Below, in pieces: positions 30,955-35,646 of a stretch of DNA of 35,646 nt. Below the pieces are notes generated by a model, which saw only the letters and a program-made list of their open reading frames with translations, ran no database searches and was not told the origin of the DNA. The stretch is from an uncultured Collinsella sp. (GTDB lineage Bacteria > Actinomycetota > Coriobacteriia > Coriobacteriales > Coriobacteriaceae). The translations under genes and the position numbers were made by a program. The stretch spans positions 1 through 35,646 of the forward strand of contig CAKUEZ010000010.1 of the NCBI GenBank assembly GCA_934646965.1, given 5' to 3'. Every line of letters begins with the position of its first letter. Position 1 is the first letter of the stretch.

Positions 30955-32366
30955 TACATGCCCTCGTCGGCCGACATGCCATCAGAGGCGCCTCCGTCGG
31001 CTGTCGCGCCCCCGCCGGTGTCGACCACGATGGTATCGCCGTCGCGCAGTTTGGTTACGGGGATGTCCGCGTTAATCTCGTTACCCTGTTCGTCGTGCTT
31101 GACCTGCGTTTTGCCGACCACGGCCTCGTTGTCGTTTTGGGTCACGACGGTCACCTTCACGCGGCGGGTTTCCTTGCCCTCGCTATCGGTTGCCAGGTTG
31201 ACGTAGTAGTTCTCGCCGTCTTCGGTCATCAGCGCCATGGTCGGGACCATCACCACGTCGTCAAGCTGCTCAGTCACCACCGAAACCTCGGCCGTCATGC
31301 CAGGCTTGAGGCGTGCGTCGGGTGCCTCGATCAAAATGTCGACGTTAAAGGTCACGCTGCCCCCGCCATAGCTGGAATCGGAGTTCGCCACCGAGGCAAT
31401 GGCCGTGACGGTTCCCTGGCTCACGATATCGGGGAAGGCCGGGTAGGTGACGTTGGCGCTCTGGCCCACGGCGATTTTGGCGATATCCTTTTCGCCTACC
31501 TGCACGGTCACCTTCATCTTGGACAGGTCGGCAATCTGCATACATTGCTTGCCGCCGCTCGTGTCGCCTTCGCCCATGACCACGCCGCCGGTAACCGTGG
31601 CGCCGACCTTGGCATTGAGCTCGACGATGCTGCCCGAGCTGGGGGCCGTCACCGTGCGCTCGGCCGCCTTGGCGTTGGCCTGCTCGAGCGTTGCCTGGGC
31701 CGATGCGAGGTTGCGCTGGGCGCTCGAGACGGCGCTCGTGTCGGTCGTTGCGCCCGATGCGGCGTCGGTGTCGTTGCCCATTGCCGGTGCGGCCTGCGCG
31801 GCAGCGAGGGCCTTCTGGGCATTGCTGAGGTCTTCCTGGGCCGCGGCTACTGCGCGCTGCGCCTCGGCGACATTGCGGTCGAGCTCATCGTTTTTAATCG
31901 TCATGAGCACGTCGCCCTCGTTGACGGTTTGGCCCGCCTGCACGTTAATCGACCCCACCGGTCCATCGACGGAAGGGGAGACGACCGATGCGGAGATGGG
32001 CTTCAGCTGGCCTTTTGCCTCAACGGTGGTCGTAAACGTGCCCTCGGTGACCATGTCGGTCACCGGCCCGTCGGTACCAGCTGGCTGCGCGTTGATGACC
32101 AAAGTCACAACAACAACGATGAGCACGATGGCGCCTACGACGCCGGCGGCGATACCGCGCCGGATCAGCTTTTTACGCCGATGCTCGGCACGCTTCGCCT
32201 TGAGCTTGGCGTAGGCTTCTTCGTCGGAGATATCGGTTGAATCGTTGAGGTCCACATCGTGCTGTTTGGCATGTGCGGAGGTTATGATCGGCAGGGTTTC
32301 AGTGGCGTCTTGGGGCATGCGATCGGAATCGTCAGGGCCCGGATTGATAGTGGGGACCTTGGACAT
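30954..32366 (-). CDS. MacA/HlyD-type periplasmic adaptor-like efflux subunit
   Basis: The 470-residue protein starts at ATG 32366 after AAAGGAG; an upstream extension to 32600 would run through the intergenic hairpin and lacks a site. A hydrophilic, charged N-terminus of about 69 residues is followed by one membrane helix (about 71-92). A biotinyl-lipoyl domain (PSVDGPVGSINVQAGQTVNE) comes next. An Ala/Gln-rich coiled coil follows (about residues 155-225), then a beta-barrel and a membrane-proximal domain. The tail is Gly/Asp-rich. It should link to the ATPase and permease encoded downstream. In a Gram-positive envelope there is no TolC partner, so the adaptor probably acts at the cell wall side. 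Confidence 0.9.
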   Translation of the reverse strand: MSKVPTINPGPDDSDRMPQDATETLPIITSAHAKQHDVDLNDSTDISDEEAYAKLKAKRAEHRRKKLIRRGIAAGVVGAIVLIVVVVTLVINAQPAGTDGPVTDMVTEGTFTTTVEAKGQLKPISASVVSPSVDGPVGSINVQAGQTVNEGDVLMTIKNDELDRNVAEAQRAVAAAQEDLSNAQKALAAAQAAPAMGNDTDAASGATTDTSAVSSAQRNLASAQATLEQANAKAAERTVTAPSSGSIVELNAKVGATVTGGVVMGEGDTSGGKQCMQIADLSKMKVTVQVGEKDIAKIAVGQSANVTYPAFPDIVSQGTVTAIASVANSDSSYGGGSVTFNVDILIEAPDARLKPGMTAEVSVVTEQLDDVVMVPTMALMTEDGENYYVNLATDSEGKETRRVKVTVVTQNDNEAVVGKTQVKHDEQGNEINADIPVTKLRDGDTIVVDTGGGATADGGASDGMSADEGM

Positions 32367-32400
32367 AGTGTCTCCTTTATACAAATGGCTCAGATAAGTA

Positions 32401-32430
32401 TATGCGCCCGTCGCAAGAGGCGGGCGCATA
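32401..32430 (-). terminator. Hairpin after the L,D-transpeptidase gene, probable terminator
   Basis: TATGCGCCCG and CGGGCGCATA form a perfect 10-bp stem, extended to 12 bp by inner pairs, with a 6-nt loop. On the minus strand it follows the transpeptidase stop at 32501 by about 70 bases. The downstream tract (TACTTATCTG) is only modestly T-rich. Confidence 0.6.
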
Positions 32431-32500
32431 GGAACTGTGAATGACGGTACTGTAAGGTTTCGATCGCAGGGCCGTTGTGTTGTTGTGGGCGGTGGCGGGT

Positions 32501-34240
32501 TTACGAATGCACGACCACGCAAAGGCCGACCTTGATGCACTCGTGGAGCGATTTGGCGTCGGCCAGACGCAAGTTGATGCAGCCGTGGCTTCCGCACCAC
32601 TTGTACGATTCGGCGTTATCGAAACTCGAATCGTTTTGCCAAGTAGCATCGTGGAAACCGACCATATTGCCCTCGAACGGCATCCAGTAGCTGACCGGGC
32701 TCTCGTATTTGGGCTTGCCGGTCTCGGGGTCCTTGGCTCCGATCAAGGTGCTGGAGCCATCGTTGCTGTTGATCTGCCACACGCCCTCGGGGGTTGCGTC
32801 CTCGCCGGGCTTGCCGGAGATAAAGTTTGCCTCCCACACGATGTTGCCGTTCTCGTCGTAGTAGCGCGCGTGCTGCTCGGACAGGTCGACGTCGATATAG
32901 GCCTTCCAATCGGGCTCGCCCTTGGCGGTAAACGTATCGGCCTTCTTGGAGTACGAGATCTCAATCTCGCCGGTCTGCTTGTTGTTGATGGCGTCTTCGA
33001 CCTGCTTAGAGAGGGTGTCGCTGTCGATGGACCAGCCAAAGTCGCCGCCCTCGACCGCGCATTCCTTGCCGTCGGCGCGCTTCCACCAGCGGGTGGTTCC
33101 CACGGTGTTAAAGCCGTTGGCGAACTCCGAGGCCCAGCCGCTAATCTGCGACGTGTCCAGCGTGGGGTTTGCCGGGTCGGCAAAGCTAATCCACTGCAGC
33201 ACGGAGCTGCCGTCGACCTTGCCGGCGTCCTCGCCATTGAGCTTGAGCGTCACATTGACGCCCAGAAAGTTGTTGGCGGCGTCGCATGCTGCCTGAATCT
33301 GGTCGTTCGTAAGCGTGCCGTTGAGGGGCTCGTAGGCATCGTTGCCGATCTTGTTGATGTCGACGGTGTCCGACAGCGCGGCGAGCTGAATCTCGGCATA
33401 TTTAATGACGTGCTCGCGATTGATCTTCTCGTTGGAGCGGGCCTTTTCGACGGTGAACTTTCCTGCTTCCTCGTCGTACGAGCTGCTGGCTTCGAAGGTG
33501 CCCGAGCGGCCGTTGTTGAACTCGTCGATGGCGGCGCCCAGATCCTCCTCGAACTGCTGCTGGTCGAAGGCATCGGAGAGCATGGACAAATCGACGTCCT
33601 GGTCCAGGTTGACCGAGTCGGCCGTGGCGGTGGTGTTGGTTTTGCCGCCGAGCGACTCAATCAGGCGAGCGGGCCAGATAAAGGCCTCATTGTGGGCGAT
33701 GATCTCTTTTGCCGCCGTCTCGCCGTCGACGATTGGTTCGTCGGACTCTGGCTGGTAGGTCCAGCTAAATTCGTCGCCCGTGACGGTGAGCTTAAAGTGC
33801 TTCCAAGCCGAGTTCACCTTGGTGGCGGCAGACGAGGCATTGGAGAATGAGACGTCGACACCGGCGATGGTCGTGTTGGGATAGGCAATCTGCGAGAACG
33901 CAACGACACCCACGATGTAGACAATGACGATGAGGCCCAAGACGACGAAGAGCGTCGTCTTTTTGCCGGACTTTTTGTCCGCTCCGTGCTTGTCTGCGGG
34001 GGCGCTGTGGCGCGCGTGCGAAGGACCTTGGTTGGGGGTATTGCCACCTGTAGGACGCTGTTGATAGCCCTGGTATTGCTGATGTTGCTGGTAGGCTTGC
34101 TGTTGATGCTGCGAGGCGCGTCCTCCCGAGCGCTGCTGGGTGTGCGCGGGCGTGATGGGGCGCGGCGCCTGGACGCCGCCGGGCTGCCTGCTGGGCTTTT
34201 GCGGATCGGGAATCAATTGGGTGCGGTCGTTTTGCGACAT
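32501..34240 (-). CDS. L,D-transpeptidase (YkuD) with peptidoglycan-binding domains
   Basis: The 579-residue enzyme should form 3-3 cross-links or attach proteins in peptidoglycan outside the membrane. A cytoplasmic Gln/Pro-rich region (about residues 1-90) is followed by one membrane helix (about 95-117). A long extracellular part of the PG_binding_4 type follows, with GVDVSFSNASSAATKVNSAW as its start. The C-terminal YkuD domain has HDATWQN and CGSHGCINLRLADAKSL with the catalytic Cys at about 554. ATG 34240 is preferred because GAAGGA is well spaced to it; ATG 34249 is only one base from that site. The gene has its own promoter-like -10 and a separate terminator, so it is probably monocistronic. 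Confidence 0.93.
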   Translation of the reverse strand: MSQNDRTQLIPDPQKPSRQPGGVQAPRPITPAHTQQRSGGRASQHQQQAYQQHQQYQGYQQRPTGGNTPNQGPSHARHSAPADKHGADKKSGKKTTLFVVLGLIVIVYIVGVVAFSQIAYPNTTIAGVDVSFSNASSAATKVNSAWKHFKLTVTGDEFSWTYQPESDEPIVDGETAAKEIIAHNEAFIWPARLIESLGGKTNTTATADSVNLDQDVDLSMLSDAFDQQQFEEDLGAAIDEFNNGRSGTFEASSSYDEEAGKFTVEKARSNEKINREHVIKYAEIQLAALSDTVDINKIGNDAYEPLNGTLTNDQIQAACDAANNFLGVNVTLKLNGEDAGKVDGSSVLQWISFADPANPTLDTSQISGWASEFANGFNTVGTTRWWKRADGKECAVEGGDFGWSIDSDTLSKQVEDAINNKQTGEIEISYSKKADTFTAKGEPDWKAYIDVDLSEQHARYYDENGNIVWEANFISGKPGEDATPEGVWQINSNDGSSTLIGAKDPETGKPKYESPVSYWMPFEGNMVGFHDATWQNDSSFDNAESYKWCGSHGCINLRLADAKSLHECIKVGLCVVVHS

Positions 34241-34297
34241 CGTTTGCATATCCTTCGAGTTTCGCCTTGCGGCTCATCGTGTTTTATCTGGGCTTGC

Positions 34298-34303
34298 ATT
34301 ATA
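34298..34303 (-). promoter_or_regulatory. Consensus -10 box for the L,D-transpeptidase gene
   Basis: A perfect TATAAT on the minus strand lies 57 bases before the 34240 start. No strong -35 was found at 16-18 bases. Confidence 0.5.
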
Positions 34304-34347
34304 GCGATTACCCAGTTGATTGTGGTATGGAAACAGTGGCATTCAAA

Positions 34348-34373
34348 GGAGGTTGGACAAATGTCCCACCTTC
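34348..34373 (-). terminator. Weak hairpin downstream of the serine ammonia-lyase gene
   Basis: AGGTTGGAC and GTCCCACCT pair with one mismatch around a 4-nt loop, with outer G-T and G-C pairs. Only three T follow on the minus strand. It is placed as expected for a terminator, 17 bases past the stop. Confidence 0.45.
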
Positions 34374-34389
34374 GAGTCGTTCTCTGTTG

Positions 34390-35646
34390 CTACCCGCATA
34401 CGCCGCATTTGGCGCAGGCCGATAGCGCGGCCGGGGCCTGCGCAATACCTCCCTTGGCCGTCTCGCGCAGGGTTGCCGGCAGCGCGTGGCCAACCGAGAG
34501 CATCACATGCGCCATCTGGTCAAACGGAACCAGGCTCTTGATGCCGGCGAGTGCGAGCTGCGCCGAGCTAAACGCCGCGGCCACGCCGATGGCATTGCGG
34601 TTTTGGCACGGCACCTCGACCAGGCCACCCACGGGGTCGCAAACGAGGCCCAGCAGGTTGCTCAGCGCGAGGGAGCTGGCGTCGAGTGCCTGCTCGGGCG
34701 TGCCGCCGAGCATCTGCACCAGTGCGGCGGCGGCCATGGCAGCGGCGCTTCCCACCTCGGCCTGGCAGCCGCCCTCGGCACCGGCGACGCAGGCGCTCGT
34801 GGTGAGGTTAAGGCCGATGGCGGCGGCGCAGTAGAGCGCGTCCATGACCTGCTCGTCGTCGAGTTGCAGATGGTCGGCGAGCGCCAGCACGCAGCCGGGC
34901 ACGACGCCAGCGGAGCCTGCGGTAGGAGCGGCGACGATGACGCCCATGGTGGCGGAGCGCTCGAGTACCGCCATGGCGCGGGCCACGGCATCGGTCTGGA
35001 CGGCGCCCATTAAGCTGGAGCTAAGGTCGTTGCGACCGGTGGCGTCGACGAGCTTCGCCTCGCCGCCGATGAGTCCGCCGAGCGAGCGCTGCGGATTGGC
35101 GATGGGGGCGGTGGTCTCGTCCTTCATGACCTCGAGCACGCGGCGCATGGCGGCGACGGCGTGCTGCTCTCCGGTCAGGCGCGCCTCGCGCACGGCCATG
35201 ACGGCGCCGATGTTGAGTCCCAACTCGGCGCAGGCGTCGAGCAGCTGCTCGCCGTCGTCGAAGATTTCCTTGGCCGAGACGCCGGGGGAGAGCGATGAGG
35301 CCGAACCGGGGAGCTCGATGAAGGTTGCGTAGTCGACATTGTCGAGCTTGCGCAACATGGGGATGACGGTGTCGTCGGGTGCGCCGTCGGTTTCAAAGAC
35401 GGAATAGGCCTGGCCGCCCACCTCGGTGCGGTACGTGCGGCAAAAGGCGATGTTCACGTGGGCATAGGCGAGCAGGTTAGTGAGCGCGGCGAGCACGCCG
35501 GGGACGTCCTGGTGCGCCACGAAGAGCGTGGAATACATGCCCGAGATGTCGACGCCGACGCCGTTGATGCGGCTGATGCGCATCTTGCCGCCGCCCAGGC
35601 TCTCGCCACGGACCTGCGCCGTGGCGCCCGTGTCGTCGACCATCTC
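34390..35646 (-). CDS. L-serine ammonia-lyase, iron-sulfur type (fused; N-terminus outside window)
   Basis: The frame is open to base 35646, so the gene begins beyond the right edge; the ATG at 35643 is internal. The visible 418 residues begin at the end of the beta domain. An ACT-like segment follows (FVAHQDVPGVLAALTNLLAY), then the full alpha domain. The SdaA signatures are clear: APTAGSAGVVPG, CVAGAEGGCQAEVGSAAAMA and LVCDPVGGLVEVPCQNRN, whose Cys residues bind the [4Fe-4S] cluster in this family. The enzyme deaminates serine to pyruvate and ammonia. An unusual feature is the C-terminal tail CAKCGVCG. In the Legionella enzyme a C-terminal Cys enters the active site; whether this tail does the same is unknown. 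Confidence 0.93.
   Translation of the reverse strand, partial: EMVDDTGATAQVRGESLGGGKMRISRINGVGVDISGMYSTLFVAHQDVPGVLAALTNLLAYAHVNIAFCRTYRTEVGGQAYSVFETDGAPDDTVIPMLRKLDNVDYATFIELPGSASSLSPGVSAKEIFDDGEQLLDACAELGLNIGAVMAVREARLTGEQHAVAAMRRVLEVMKDETTAPIANPQRSLGGLIGGEAKLVDATGRNDLSSSLMGAVQTDAVARAMAVLERSATMGVIVAAPTAGSAGVVPGCVLALADHLQLDDEQVMDALYCAAAIGLNLTTSACVAGAEGGCQAEVGSAAAMAAAALVQMLGGTPEQALDASSLALSNLLGLVCDPVGGLVEVPCQNRNAIGVAAAFSSAQLALAGIKSLVPFDQMAHVMLSVGHALPATLRETAKGGIAQAPAALSACAKCGVCG

Noticed and set aside
34361..34834. Plus-strand frame after a perfect AAGGAGG site
   Set aside because: The Shine-Dalgarno-like bases are part of the hairpin after the serine ammonia-lyase gene, and the frame is antisense to that gene with Ala/Pro/Ser/Thr-rich shadow composition.
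1..35646. Prophage, insertion sequence, toxin-antitoxin or secondary-metabolite cluster
   Set aside because: No transposase, integrase, phage structural, toxin-antitoxin or biosynthetic genes were seen; apart from the repeats the window is mostly housekeeping and transport genes.

Overview
The window is a contiguous piece of a high-GC bacterial chromosome. Gene density is high, many neighbours overlap by ATGA or TGATG, and several features point to a gut actinobacterium of the class Coriobacteriia, most likely Collinsella or a close relative. These features are a SigB/SigF-type sigma factor with an RsbW-like partner, an alaS-ruvX-mltG-yqeG-aroK run, an efp-gls24-nusB-xseB-tlyA-nadK-recN run, and a complete fructose PTS. 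The taxonomic call is inference from gene content and composition; no rRNA is present.

Layout. (1) 1-3038, plus strand: the tail of a coiled-coil or DUF948-like protein, an RsbW-like protein that has lost its ATP-binding motifs, a SigB/F/G-type sigma factor and an AI-2E-family permease, all overlapping or abutting. A small low-GC membrane protein faces it at 3045-3284. (2) 3379-10125: a stand-alone terminator, then alaS, ruvX, mltG, a YqeG-type HAD phosphatase, shikimate kinase, and a 3-dehydroquinate-synthase homologue in which the metal, NAD-loop and active-site residues are all replaced. (3) 10131-16645: an M24 peptidase, efp, an Asp23/Gls24 protein, nusB, xseB, tlyA, nadK and recN, mostly in one tightly packed operon. 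(4) 16678-24582: a fructose-use block with a divergent RpiR-type regulator, fruA (IIB-IIC-IIA), HPr, Enzyme I and two tandem PfkB-family 1-phosphofructokinases. Together these cover phosphotransfer from PEP, uptake as fructose-1-P, and phosphorylation to fructose-1,6-bisphosphate. (5) 24738-28866: a CCA-adding-type nucleotidyltransferase, three identical tandem tRNA-Glu(CUC) genes, a flippase-like LPG-synthase-TM protein and a TetR-type regulator. (6) 28970-35646, minus strand: a MacA/ATPase/MacB-type efflux operon, an L,D-transpeptidase, and the 3' part of an iron-sulfur L-serine ammonia-lyase that runs off the right edge.

The non-coding part is also structured. Four long inverted repeats sit between genes. 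Two belong to one dispersed family (19893-19964 and 28888-28958). A third, 111-nt element overlaps the stop codon of the nucleotidyltransferase (26127-26237). The fourth is a 152-nt foldback with 42-nt arms (20069-20220). Several intrinsic terminators and promoters can be read directly. No CRISPR array, prophage, IS transposase or replication origin was seen.

The items most worth a second look are the degenerate AroB homologue coupled to an intact shikimate kinase, the RsbW-like protein without its N-box, the foldback and palindrome families, and a TGAAAG/CTTTCA operator candidate between rpiR and fruA.
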